Source: Solobacterium sp. UBA1761
GTDB lineage: Bacteria; Bacillota_I; Bacilli_A; Erysipelotrichales; Erysipelotrichaceae
Assembly (NCBI GenBank): GCA_002315565.1
Contig: DCHD01000028.1
Coordinates: 1-64,000 of the forward strand
Direction: 5' to 3'
DNA length: 64,000 bases
The position numbers were made by a program, and so were the translations under genes. How positions within the stretch are numbered: position 1 is the stretch's first letter; each line of letters opens with the position of its first letter. Below are positions 42,782-51,632 of the stretch, piece by piece. Under the pieces are notes generated by a model, which was given only the letters and a program-made list of their open reading frames with translations, was not told the DNA's origin and made no database searches.

Positions 42782-42960
42782 TTATTTCCATGATCCGGTG
42801 TAGTGCACACTCCATCATTCATATACCAGCAGTCTTTGCACATTCCAGTAGTGCTTATGCCGTTGCTTGGAATAAACAGTTCACATTTATCGCCACCAAC
42901 ACCGCCAGTGACTTCATCAAGTTCTTCTAAATCAAGTTCTTTTTTCTTTTCTTCTTTCAT
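42772..42960 (-). CDS. Double-glycine leader peptide precursor with a four-cysteine core
   Basis: This 62-residue peptide has a charged leader ending 'LDLEELDEVTGG', the classic cleavage motif for C39 peptidase exporters. The 42-residue core begins VGGDKC and carries Cys in the spacing C-x14-C-x2-C-x7-C, ending in a basic tail. It is likely a bacteriocin, pheromone or other exported signal. No radical SAM, YcaO, LanM or nitrile-hydratase-like modification gene is seen, so disulfide or metal binding is the likely maturation. I start at 42960, with AAGGAG 6 nt upstream; nine more upstream codons are in frame. It is 10 nt downstream of the metallopeptidase gene. Confidence 0.78.
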   Translation of the reverse strand: MKEEKKKELDLEELDEVTGGVGGDKCELFIPSNGISTTGMCKDCWYMNDGVCTTPDHGNKVR

Positions 42961-42970
42961 AATGCACTCC

Positions 42971-43816
42971 TTATCTGATATATTCATTCTCTATATCTAT
43001 CAGTATTTCAAATGGTTCTTCTTTTCTGTCTGAGATAAACTCTTCAAGTTTCTTTGTAAACTCAATTACATAGTTTACTGCGTTTTCTTTGTCGTCAGTG
43101 TAGTTTTCAAGTCTTGAACCTTCTATATACTTTCCATCTTTTATGCCAAGTACTCTTAATACAAGCTTTCTGTCATATTTACCTGTTGCATAAATACAAC
43201 CGATACAATCGGCTATGACTTCATCTCTGATGGCTTCTTTATGTTCAGGATAAAGTGTTCTGGAAATGTAATGTGTCAGTTCATGATAGATACGGATCTT
43301 CTTTGAGATAAGAAGCCACTTATCTTTTTCAAAACCAACTTCATCCGCTTCCACATTTGAATAACAGCCTTTGGAAATCAACAGTACAGAATCCCGGTAG
43401 TTCTCCCTGATTGAAGTGAATCTTTCAAATTCCTCATCCCAGTTTCCATCAGGATTATCTTTGAGAAACTCTTCTTCATGCTTTTCAATTTTACGCCAGT
43501 TGTTGAGTCCCTGAATAAATACTGCTCCGGTAGTCTTTGGAATTTCTACATTTTCGCATCTGTTTCCAAGTACCCTGTAAAAATATTCAAACAGTTCTCT
43601 TTCCGGAAGATAAAGCACATCTTTTCTTCCAAGTGGCGTATCAACATGAATTATCTCCGCTTTTGATTCATATTCAAAAGGAAGCTCAAGAACATCAGGA
43701 ATATTGCCCCTTAAGACAATATCCTTATAGGCTTCACTTTCCATAATTCCTTCGCCAACTCCTAAAGTCAGTTGAGGAAAGGTAGATACATAATAATCAA
43801 TAGCTTTATTCTTCAT
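42971..43816 (-). CDS. Predicted HExxH metallopeptidase partner of the peptide precursor
   Basis: This 281-residue soluble protein has no signal peptide. It contains H178-E-L-T-H182 and a downstream Glu199 in 'RDEVIADCIG', a gluzincin-like zinc site. The rest matches nothing I can name; the N-terminal half is acidic. It is co-transcribed with the precursor and could trim the leader, process the core or provide immunity. A minus-strand TAAAAT (43828-43833) lies 11 nt before the ATG, with a weak GAGG, so the pair may have its own promoter. Confidence is high that it is a gene, moderate for peptidase function. Confidence 0.7.
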   Translation of the reverse strand: MKNKAIDYYVSTFPQLTLGVGEGIMESEAYKDIVLRGNIPDVLELPFEYESKAEIIHVDTPLGRKDVLYLPERELFEYFYRVLGNRCENVEIPKTTGAVFIQGLNNWRKIEKHEEEFLKDNPDGNWDEEFERFTSIRENYRDSVLLISKGCYSNVEADEVGFEKDKWLLISKKIRIYHELTHYISRTLYPEHKEAIRDEVIADCIGCIYATGKYDRKLVLRVLGIKDGKYIEGSRLENYTDDKENAVNYVIEFTKKLEEFISDRKEEPFEILIDIENEYIR

Positions 43817-43860
43817 GCCTCAATTCTATTTTACTCACTATCTATGACAACTCTGTTACA

Positions 43861-44988
43861 CTACTCAAAAAGTTTCTTGAGATTGATGTCAAAAGGCGGA
43901 TATACTATACCTTTTTCCGTAACGATGCCGGAAATCATTGTATGGTCGGTAACATCGAAACACGGGTTATAACACTTTACAGTTTCAGGTGCCATTGGTT
44001 TTTCATACCACATAGTCTTTATCTCTTCCGGATCTCTAAGTTCAATCTTGATGTGATCCCCATCAGGACGGTTCATATCAATGGTTGAAGTAGGACCTAA
44101 AGAATACACCGGGATGCCATAGTGCTTGGCAAGGATGGCAACTGCTGATGTACCGATCTTGTTGCAGACATCACCGTTTGCGGCAATTCGGTCACAGCCG
44201 ACAAAACACTTCTGAATCCAGCCGTTTTTCATGACGATAGATGCCATATTATCACAGATCAGTGTCACATCAACACCAGCTCTGTCAAGCTCAAATGAGG
44301 TTAATCTTGCGCCCTGCAGCAGAGGCCTTGTTTCATCGGCAAATACATGAACATTTATGCCTCTGGCCTTAGCCAAAAGGAATGGACCCTGTGCCGTTCC
44401 AAATGAAGTTGCCAACGGTCCTGAATTGCAGTGTGTCAGTACACCGTCTCCTTCTTCCAATAAAGAAAGGCCGTACTCACAGATATTGGCACACATCTCA
44501 ATATCTTCCATATGTATTCTGAAGGCTTCTTCTTTCAGAAGTCCTATTATTTCTTTTACATCACTATGTTCTTCAACAATCTTAAAGACTCTGTTAAGCG
44601 CCCAGGAAAGATTGACTGCAGTAGGTCGGCAGGAATTGAGATATTCCTTATCTTTTCTGAAGGCCTCTTTAAATGACTCATATTCAAATTCGGCATATTT
44701 TCTGGCCTGAACATACATCATATAGCCGGCAAAAATACCGATTGCCGGAGCACCTCTGATTTCCAGTTTCTTAACTGCCCACCAGGCATCTTCAAGCTCA
44801 TAGATGTTCTTGTAGACCAGTTCATTTGGTAAAAGAACCTGGTTGATGATTCTGACATAACTGTCATCATCTCCAAGTCTGATATTGTCAGTAATTCCAA
44901 CTGACGCCATTTCTTTTGCTGTTTTACTTAAATTTGCTTCAATGTCAATCATATTTATTCTAGTTTCTGGTAATTGCCACAAGGTCAT
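43861..44988 (-). CDS. mtnA: S-methyl-5-thioribose-1-phosphate isomerase-like protein
   Basis: This protein of about 375 residues belongs to the MtnA/eIF2B-alpha family. Motifs are 'EIRGAPAIGIFAGYMMYVQA', 'LTHCNSGPLATSFGTAQGPFLLA' (catalytic Cys), 'CDNMASIVM' and 'VGCDRIAANGDVCNKIGT' (catalytic Asp). MtnA isomerises methylthioribose 1-phosphate in methionine salvage; relatives act on other pentose 1-phosphates, and no other salvage gene is here. It overlaps the HD gene by about 29 bp. ATG 44988 follows AAGGA; ATG 45000 is an alternative. Confidence 0.85.
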   Translation of the reverse strand: MTLWQLPETRINMIDIEANLSKTAKEMASVGITDNIRLGDDDSYVRIINQVLLPNELVYKNIYELEDAWWAVKKLEIRGAPAIGIFAGYMMYVQARKYAEFEYESFKEAFRKDKEYLNSCRPTAVNLSWALNRVFKIVEEHSDVKEIIGLLKEEAFRIHMEDIEMCANICEYGLSLLEEGDGVLTHCNSGPLATSFGTAQGPFLLAKARGINVHVFADETRPLLQGARLTSFELDRAGVDVTLICDNMASIVMKNGWIQKCFVGCDRIAANGDVCNKIGTSAVAILAKHYGIPVYSLGPTSTIDMNRPDGDHIKIELRDPEEIKTMWYEKPMAPETVKCYNPCFDVTDHTMISGIVTEKGIVYPPFDINLKKLFE

Positions 44989-45871
44989 TGTTTCCTTCAT
45001 AATGAAGTATCAGTTTAGTCTGTCTAATCTCAAATGGTCCATATTTGAGAGTAACATCTCTGGCATAATTGAGTTTCTTATAGATATCATTAACTGTATC
45101 GAGAATAAAACTGTAGACTTCAGGATATTTGTTGTTTGAGAATAATTCTATCTCATCAGAATCAATCTCATAGTGTTCAAGAGAACGGTGTTTCTTATTG
45201 TGAATACGGCTGTAGTCACTGTGTTTTTCATTCAAATAGTTACCATAGATAATATCCGGATTACGATCTGAACAGGTATCCATTTCATCAGCCAGTCTGA
45301 TAAGTGCACTTAATGAAGGCAAATGGATTATATTACCGCTTGATACTTTAAAGTCATTTGGATATTGTGTCTCATCAAATAGATTAGTCTTTCTGTGGCC
45401 CTTGGCAATCAGACCAATCGCATTGGCATAGGTTTCATCAGGAATATCCAGAATCTGATAATACTTATGCACAAACGCTTCAGAAAGGTCATTATGAAAG
45501 TCACGAATAATCGATGAATGTGGCATAAAAGGATTTTCAGCCATAAATTTCTGAATATTATAAAAATCCTTAAATTCTTTGAAGTTGCTTTCAGATACAC
45601 CCATGCCTACATCATGTACGGCAACAGCCATCAGATAGCAGTAGATTTCATCCTCATTAAGTTTATTGACATCTTTGCCAAGCAGAAGGTTTGAATAGTT
45701 TGCAACATTCATTGAATGAAGCAGTGTATGATCGGTAAAATCAGGGAACTGCACTATATACTTCTTGAGCATATTCTCAAACAGAGACATACAGCTCGCA
45801 TATCTCTTGGAAAGATCAGGATTAAGTTCTTTCAGTCTTTTTTCAAGTGCGAAATCATATTTGTTTGGCAT
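44960..45871 (-). CDS. HD-domain phosphohydrolase-like protein
   Basis: This 303-residue protein has an HD domain: 'DHTLLHSMNVANYSNLLL' (His ligand), 'VAVHDVGMGV' (HD pair), 'LIAKGHRK' and 'LIRLADEMD' (last Asp). The C-terminal part (about 215-303) is unassigned. HD enzymes hydrolyse (p)ppGpp, cyclic dinucleotides or dNTPs; no synthetase partner domain is fused. It shares one base with the response regulator gene, so it belongs to the exporter operon and could degrade or sense a second messenger. Confidence 0.78.
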   Translation of the reverse strand: MPNKYDFALEKRLKELNPDLSKRYASCMSLFENMLKKYIVQFPDFTDHTLLHSMNVANYSNLLLGKDVNKLNEDEIYCYLMAVAVHDVGMGVSESNFKEFKDFYNIQKFMAENPFMPHSSIIRDFHNDLSEAFVHKYYQILDIPDETYANAIGLIAKGHRKTNLFDETQYPNDFKVSSGNIIHLPSLSALIRLADEMDTCSDRNPDIIYGNYLNEKHSDYSRIHNKKHRSLEHYEIDSDEIELFSNNKYPEVYSFILDTVNDIYKKLNYARDVTLKYGPFEIRQTKLILHYEGNNDLVAITRN

Positions 45872-46668
45872 CAGTCATTCACCTTTCTGTCAAGATAACT
45901 GGCAACATAATCTGCCCATTCATACTGCATCATAAATTCACCGGCATAAAGTCTTTTGGCAATCGCTTCATTATTACCGAAGCGGAAATAGTCACAGTCA
46001 ACAAGACTTATGTCGACACTTGTTGAATTATAGTCTCTTTTAACAACTTCATCTGCTGATACTGCTCTTAAATCTTTGATTAAAGAGTGGAACAATTGTT
46101 GCAGGTAACCCTGCTTCTTTGTATCGTAGCTGTCATCTTCAAACAGTACGGCAGCCAGTTCCTTAGTTGTAACTGCCGTTCCTCTTTTATAGATAAGATA
46201 GGCAAAAAGTTCTTTCTCCTTGCTTCTTGAGAATTTAACCAGTTTGCCGTTTGTCGTAAATACTGTAAAGTTACCGAAACACTGAACCTTTAAAAGTGCA
46301 CCTTCTTCTTTTACTTCATAGCGCAGTTCCTTCATTTCTTTTTTCAGTACTTCATAATCAACCGGTTTTACAATGTAACCAGATACCTTAAGGTCAAGCG
46401 CATCAGCCTTGTATGACATATCAGCTGATACAAATATTATATTGATTCTAGGAAGTTTTTCTTTAACTTCTTTTACAATATCAATACCTTTTTCATCATC
46501 AAAAACAGTTTCAATAAAAAGTACATCAAAACGGTTCTTCTTTATCAGAGATCTGAGTTCTAGAGATGTATCCACAGAAGTGATATTTGATCTGGCAGAT
46601 ATCTTCTCAAGATTTTCTTTTAATGCTGCTACAGCATTTATATCATTATCGGCAATAAGGATTTTCAT
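45871..46668 (-). CDS. Response regulator-like protein with SARP-type DNA-binding domain
   Basis: This 265-residue protein has a receiver fold (1-120) with the acidic pair D7/D9 ('IADND') and Lys101 ('IVKPV'). The phosphoacceptor position carries Glu53 ('VLFIETVF') instead of Asp. Residues about 125-265 form a SARP/BTAD-like winged helix ('LLKVQCFGNFTVFTTNGKLVKFSRSKEKELFAYLIYKRG' region). Glu often mimics phospho-Asp, so it may be constitutively active or use another cue. No histidine kinase is adjacent. It likely regulates the surrounding secretion locus. Confidence 0.8.
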   Translation of the reverse strand: MKILIADNDINAVAALKENLEKISARSNITSVDTSLELRSLIKKNRFDVLFIETVFDDEKGIDIVKEVKEKLPRINIIFVSADMSYKADALDLKVSGYIVKPVDYEVLKKEMKELRYEVKEEGALLKVQCFGNFTVFTTNGKLVKFSRSKEKELFAYLIYKRGTAVTTKELAAVLFEDDSYDTKKQGYLQQLFHSLIKDLRAVSADEVVKRDYNSTSVDISLVDCDYFRFGNNEAIAKRLYAGEFMMQYEWADYVASYLDRKVND

Positions 46669-48863
46669 TATTCTTTACCACCTTTTTCAATCTCATCAAT
46701 ATCGAGTCTCTGTCTTTCTACCAGTTCAGCAAAAAGACCGTTCTTTTTGATAAGTTCTTCATATGTACCATCTTCTTTAATCTTTCCATCTTCAAGATAA
46801 AGGATACGGTCACAGTGTCTGATAGTAGAAAGTCTGTGGGCAATGACAATTCTTGTGCAATGTAAAGAATCGAGTGCTTCAGATACTTTCTTCTGAGTAA
46901 TATTGTCAAGCGCACTTGTAGCTTCATCAAAGATCAGAATCTTTGGTTTAGGAGCTATGGCTCTGGCAATCAGCAGTCTTTGTCTTTGACCGCCCGATAT
47001 ACCGCCACCACCTTCAGTAATCAGCGTATTCATACCCATAGGCATCTTTCTGATGTCATCACCAATACCGGCCATATCTGCAGCCTTCCAGGCATCATCG
47101 AGAGTAAGCTGAGGAGCAACAATTGTAATATTGGAGAAGATTTCACCCTGGAACAGTTTACCATCCTGCATAACTGTACCGATTTTTCTTCTTAATGACT
47201 TTAGGTCAAGTGAATTGATGTCTTTTCCATCAAAGTAGATAGAACCCTTTTCCGGTTTTTCAAAGCCAAGTAACAGTCTTATCAGTGTTGATTTTCCACA
47301 TCCTGTCTTACCGACAATGGCAATATACTGACCTGGTTTTATCTTTAATGTCATATCATCTACGACATATGGCATATTTTCACGATATCTGAAGTAGACA
47401 TTGTTAAGTTCAATAGCACCCGATAGTCTTGTGACAATTTCCTTGTCTTCACTTATTTCCGGTTCAACTTCCATTAATGGCTTGGCCATTTCAACAATCG
47501 GTTTAAGATTGCTGGCAGTAAGCGCAATAGAAGCCAGAGATGAGAAAGCGCCATAGACCATACCATAGGCTGCTGTAAATGCTGAGTATTCAGCAAGTGA
47601 AACTCCTTCTTTTAATGTGACATAGTACATGACGATTGTGCCAACCAAAGAAATAGTCATAGTGATAACACCATTGATCTTGATGAACAGTGGTGGATTG
47701 TACTGATTCTTTACTGATTTGGCATAAAGATTTGCCCATCTTGCGAATGCTCTTTTTTCAGCACCAGCAAGTCTGATCTTACGGATACCGGAAATCATCG
47801 CATAGGAAATACCTGATTCCTTGGTAGCATTCTCCATATTCTCTTTAGTGATTTTCTGCTGTACCAGTGTTGTAACAATTGAGAATGAAACAGTTATAAG
47901 AATGATGACCAATGAAGGAACAACCAGGCTTCTGGCATAGACAAAGATTGATCCGATATAAACCAGTGAGAACAAAGATGTAAATCCAGTATCAAAAATA
48001 ATAGACATCAGAGTTGAACAAAGAGAACTCAGATACTGACTTCTCGAAGAAAGTTCACCACTTGAATACTTTCTGAAGAAACTTGCAGGAAGAGATAATA
48101 TTCTCATCATCGTAGCTGCTGATACACCTATCTGCATTTTGGTAGTTATAATGCCGTTATACATTGTCTTATATGAATTGAATAACAATGTAGAAATGCT
48201 TACACATGACAGGAATATAATTGTCGTCAATAGCAGTGTTACTGACTTTGAATCCATAACTGTTCCATACAGGAAATATGACAGTTTAGGTGTCAGTAAT
48301 CCGATGAGTGTAGCAACACCCATAAACACAAATGTCAAAACTATATCCTTAACAGATCTGGTCTCAATCGCAAATCTGATAAGGTCAACATTGTTGAGCT
48401 TCTTGTTAGGAAGAGGCTTATAGAAACAGAAGCCATCCATATCGAGTGTTTCTGCTGTTTTTCTGTTTACTTTTCGGCCTGAGCCATCAGCGAATTTATA
48501 GCCGTCAAAATCAGGAAGAAGTGCATAGGCTTTATCACTTTCTTTATCGAAAGCCAGAATCGCACCGATGCAGTCTTTATACCAGCCTTCAGTCAGCCTG
48601 ATACGGCGGTACATCATTCCGTATGGACGTAAAAGATAATTCAGCTGATCCGAGAAATCTTCCATACCTTCTGGTATTTCTCTTACCGATCTGAATCCAT
48701 AGAATTTAAGAATTGTCGTAATGGCATCTTTGGAGATCTCTGACATATCTCTGTCAGTTCTCTTTTTGCCGGTAACTGCTGAAGCAATCAGATTAAAAGA
48801 TTCATCAAACAATTCTTCATCATTAAGTCTTCGCTGTTTTAACTGTTCTGAAAACCATCCCAT
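46668..48863 (-). CDS. NHLM-type bacteriocin system ABC transporter ATP-binding/permease protein
   Basis: This 731-residue exporter half has an N-terminal cytosolic domain (1-150; 'LNYLLRPYGMMYRRIRLTEGWYKDCIGAILAF'), six TM helices (about 165-460) and an ABC domain with 'GKTGCGKST', 'ISGGQRQRLLIARAIAPKPKILIFDEATSALD'. The N-terminal domain is not a C39 peptidase; it matches the second ABC protein of NHLM/NHLP peptide-export loci. It probably forms a heterodimer or works in series with the C39 exporter encoded 10 nt upstream. It ends at the response regulator start (one-base overlap). Confidence 0.9.
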   Translation of the reverse strand: MGWFSEQLKQRRLNDEELFDESFNLIASAVTGKKRTDRDMSEISKDAITTILKFYGFRSVREIPEGMEDFSDQLNYLLRPYGMMYRRIRLTEGWYKDCIGAILAFDKESDKAYALLPDFDGYKFADGSGRKVNRKTAETLDMDGFCFYKPLPNKKLNNVDLIRFAIETRSVKDIVLTFVFMGVATLIGLLTPKLSYFLYGTVMDSKSVTLLLTTIIFLSCVSISTLLFNSYKTMYNGIITTKMQIGVSAATMMRILSLPASFFRKYSSGELSSRSQYLSSLCSTLMSIIFDTGFTSLFSLVYIGSIFVYARSLVVPSLVIILITVSFSIVTTLVQQKITKENMENATKESGISYAMISGIRKIRLAGAEKRAFARWANLYAKSVKNQYNPPLFIKINGVITMTISLVGTIVMYYVTLKEGVSLAEYSAFTAAYGMVYGAFSSLASIALTASNLKPIVEMAKPLMEVEPEISEDKEIVTRLSGAIELNNVYFRYRENMPYVVDDMTLKIKPGQYIAIVGKTGCGKSTLIRLLLGFEKPEKGSIYFDGKDINSLDLKSLRRKIGTVMQDGKLFQGEIFSNITIVAPQLTLDDAWKAADMAGIGDDIRKMPMGMNTLITEGGGGISGGQRQRLLIARAIAPKPKILIFDEATSALDNITQKKVSEALDSLHCTRIVIAHRLSTIRHCDRILYLEDGKIKEDGTYEELIKKNGLFAELVERQRLDIDEIEKGGKE

Positions 48864-48873
48864 AATAAATCTC

Positions 48874-51045
48874 CTAATCAGAACTGATCAGCTGTTTATA
48901 ATAGCCGTTCAGTTTCAAAAGTTCACTGTGTGTGCCGCGTTCTACAACCACGCCATTATCAAGAACAATAATCTCATCACAGTCCTTGATGGTACTTAAA
49001 CGATGGGCAACAACAATGCAGGTAATGCCTCTGGCCTTGATGGCTTCAATAGTCTCATATTCAGTCTTGGCATCAAGGGCACTTGTAGCTTCATCGAGGA
49101 TACAGATAGTCGGATCCTGTGATAAGACTCTCGCAATTTCGAGACGCTGTTTCTGACCACCGGAGAAATCTTTTCCACCTTCAGTCAGCTGATAATCATA
49201 ACCGCCCTCTCGCTGCATAATGTCTTCATGAATCTGAGCATCACGGCAGGCTAAAACCACTTCAAAGTCTTCGATTGATTTATCCCACATCTTGATGTTG
49301 TTCTTGATGGAGTCTTCAAACATGATGATGTCCTGGTCAACTACAGCCAGTGATCCGGTAAATACTGCTCTGTCGATATCCTTAATAGGTTTGCCGTCAA
49401 ACAGTATCTCACCACTCCATGGTTCTTCTAGACCTGATATAAGTTTTGAAAGTGTTGATTTGCCGCATCCTGATGTTCCGACAAACGCAACTCTAGAACC
49501 AGGTTTAAGTGTCAAAGAGAAATCCTTGATCAAAGGTTCTGAGAGTCTTGAATAACCGAAAGTAATATTCTTTATTTCAACGTTGCCACTCAGTTTTGTG
49601 AATTCTTCATCATTTTCAGCCTTCTTGGCATCAAACACGAAGTCATTCGGATAGTTCATGACATCGTCAATTCTTTCTATTTCTGTTTCCATTTCCTGGA
49701 TAGTCTGAGATGCACTTATCAGTGTTCCAGCCGGTGCCAGGAAGCCTGCCAGATATCCCTGGAATGCCGTAATCATACCAAGGGTAAATTCACCTTTCAT
49801 CGTCAGATACATACCGATGAAAAGAATCACTTCTGAAGTAATTGTAGATACAACTGAAGGGATCAAAGACCAGAGATTTGTTTCTGACTGGAACTGTACC
49901 GAACCGTTATTGGCACCAGCCTGATAACCGGCCCATCTTTCAAAGAAACCGTCTTCAGATCCGCTGGCCTTGATGGTTTCAATCATTTCAATACCGGCAA
50001 CAGTAGTTGCTGCCAGTTTACCTGAATCACGCATCTGAATTCTTGTTGCATTCATTCTCTTTTTGGATACAACACGGGAAATGACAATATTGGTAACAGT
50101 AGATACTAAAGCAATCGCTGTAAGTAATGGATTATATCTGATCATGACAATCAGATAGAATGCCATCATACCGAAATTAAGAATCAGCGGCGCAAAAGTA
50201 TTGACTATTGTATTGGCAATATTGGTGTTACTTGTCTGTCTTGTAAGTACATCACCAACCATACGCTGTGAGAAGAATTCCATAGGAAGTCTTAATACCT
50301 TCCACATAAAGGAAGTAGTACCGACTACCGAGAGCTTTCCGTTTATTTTGAGATTGTTTATTGTAACAAGCCAGTTCACAAAAACCTGAACTATTGAGAA
50401 AACGATAAATCCGCCCAGGAAGTAAGGAACCCATTCCATATTCTTTCCGACAAGGAAACGGTCATAGAAGATTCTGTTGAATCCCGGACTTATTACTCCC
50501 ATTAAAGAAGAAATAATACTTGTAAGTACAACAAAGGCCACAAGCGCACCAAGACCCTTGCTTCTTTCTTTGATGTATTCAAATGTTGTCTTTTTATGTC
50601 CGCTTGCAACAAATTCTTCAGTAGGTTCAAAAAGAATTGCAACACCGGTAAAGGCTTCATCAAATTCCTTTAAAGGAACTTTCACTTCACCACGTGCCGG
50701 ATCATTGATGTAGGCATACTTGCCTTTAAATCCGTCAAGCACAACAAAGTGATTGAAATTCCAGTGAATGATACATGGGAAAGTTGCCTCTTCCATTAAC
50801 GATTCCAGTTCAAAGCGGTAGCCGTGTGCTTCCAGTCCATAGTTACGTGCTGCCTTAAGTACGTTCTTTGCACTTGATCCATCACGCGATACACCACAGT
50901 CTTTTCTTACCTGTTCAAGCGGAATCCATTTATTGTAGTAAGCCAGAATCATTGTTAAAGCAGCAGCACCGCATTCCAGTGCCTCCAGCTGCATAACAAC
51001 AGGTACTTTGGCTATACCTTTTACGATAGGTTCTTTCTTTTTCAT
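48874..51045 (-). CDS. Peptidase-containing ABC transporter (C39 bacteriocin exporter)
   Basis: This 723-residue PCAT has an N-terminal C39 cysteine peptidase (triad C25, H99, D115: 'ALECGAAAL', 'NFNHFVVLDG', 'YINDPARG'), six TM helices (about 165-450), and an ABC domain with 'GTSGCGKST' and 'FSGGQKQRLEIARVLS'. It would cleave after the double Gly of the leader and export the core. The four-Cys precursor at 42772-42960 is the obvious local substrate. It is the second gene of the operon, one nucleotide after the HlyD-like gene. Confidence 0.93.
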   Translation of the reverse strand: MKKKEPIVKGIAKVPVVMQLEALECGAAALTMILAYYNKWIPLEQVRKDCGVSRDGSSAKNVLKAARNYGLEAHGYRFELESLMEEATFPCIIHWNFNHFVVLDGFKGKYAYINDPARGEVKVPLKEFDEAFTGVAILFEPTEEFVASGHKKTTFEYIKERSKGLGALVAFVVLTSIISSLMGVISPGFNRIFYDRFLVGKNMEWVPYFLGGFIVFSIVQVFVNWLVTINNLKINGKLSVVGTTSFMWKVLRLPMEFFSQRMVGDVLTRQTSNTNIANTIVNTFAPLILNFGMMAFYLIVMIRYNPLLTAIALVSTVTNIVISRVVSKKRMNATRIQMRDSGKLAATTVAGIEMIETIKASGSEDGFFERWAGYQAGANNGSVQFQSETNLWSLIPSVVSTITSEVILFIGMYLTMKGEFTLGMITAFQGYLAGFLAPAGTLISASQTIQEMETEIERIDDVMNYPNDFVFDAKKAENDEEFTKLSGNVEIKNITFGYSRLSEPLIKDFSLTLKPGSRVAFVGTSGCGKSTLSKLISGLEEPWSGEILFDGKPIKDIDRAVFTGSLAVVDQDIIMFEDSIKNNIKMWDKSIEDFEVVLACRDAQIHEDIMQREGGYDYQLTEGGKDFSGGQKQRLEIARVLSQDPTICILDEATSALDAKTEYETIEAIKARGITCIVVAHRLSTIKDCDEIIVLDNGVVVERGTHSELLKLNGYYKQLISSD

Positions 51046-51046
51046 G

Positions 51047-51523
51047 TCAGTTTAAAACGAACTTGATAGGACTGATCAGTTCGTATACAATCTTTGCTTT
51101 ATAATTTCCGTTTGTAATATTGGCTTTGAATTTTACTTCTGCATACCAGCCGCCATCTGAAATCTCAGAATTATGCAGCATATATGAATCAGTGTTCTCA
51201 TCCGCTTCTTTAGCATCACCTACATTGCTGATTTCATATTTTTCACCATCGATTTCAACATATGAGCCTTCTGTTATAAGCTCAACATCTTCTTCTTTGA
51301 TGTAGCATACAGCACCATTGCTGCTTACTTTGCAGCCTATAGGAGATGATGTTTCAAGTTTTCCTACAACGCCCCAGACGATTATGCCTCCAAGAAAAAC
51401 AATCACTGCAAGTAACAGTAACCATAATGATGGGGTTGTTGTCTTGATATATTTGTCAAGATCTTCAGGAGAAGATATCCTGTCCAATGATTTTTGTCTG
51501 AATACACTATTATTCTCATCCAT
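51047..51523 (-). CDS. NHLM-type secretion protein, short HlyD-like membrane fusion protein
   Basis: This 158-residue protein begins with the family segment 'VFRQKSLDRISSPEDLDKYI', a TM helix at about 35-55, then a small extracellular beta domain. It lacks the long coiled coil and second half of full HlyD proteins, so it is a short variant of the NHLM adaptor or truncated within the family. It starts the exporter operon, with GGGAAA as ribosome site. It likely extends the PCAT channel or chaperones the peptide at the outer face. Confidence 0.8.
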   Translation of the reverse strand: MDENNSVFRQKSLDRISSPEDLDKYIKTTTPSLWLLLLAVIVFLGGIIVWGVVGKLETSSPIGCKVSSNGAVCYIKEEDVELITEGSYVEIDGEKYEISNVGDAKEADENTDSYMLHNSEISDGGWYAEVKFKANITNGNYKAKIVYELISPIKFVLN

Positions 51524-51606
51524 AAGATTTTCCCATACCGATATAAAAACACCAGTATTTTTCCTTAATACTATTATAGAGTATTTGTAAGAAGTTTGTA
51601 ATAATT

Positions 51607-51628
51607 AAAAGACCCTTTCGGGTCTTTT
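51607..51628. terminator. Terminator of the envelope operon
   Basis: AAAAGACCC (51607-51615) pairs with GGGTCTTTT (51620-51628) around TTTC. It lies five bases past the sortase stop on the minus strand. Confidence 0.85.
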
Positions 51629-51632
51629 GTAT

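Noticed and set aside
43861..45000. eIF2B-like translation regulator instead of MtnA
   Set aside because: The catalytic Cys and Asp motifs of MtnA are present, so the isomerase call is better.
44960..45871. HD protein as a Cas3 or defence nuclease
   Set aside because: No helicase domain, no cas genes and no CRISPR repeats are near; it is a simple HD phosphohydrolase.
46668..51045. Lantibiotic or radical-SAM RiPP cluster
   Set aside because: The transporters fit, but no LanB/LanM, radical SAM or YcaO gene occurs in the flanking 10 kb.
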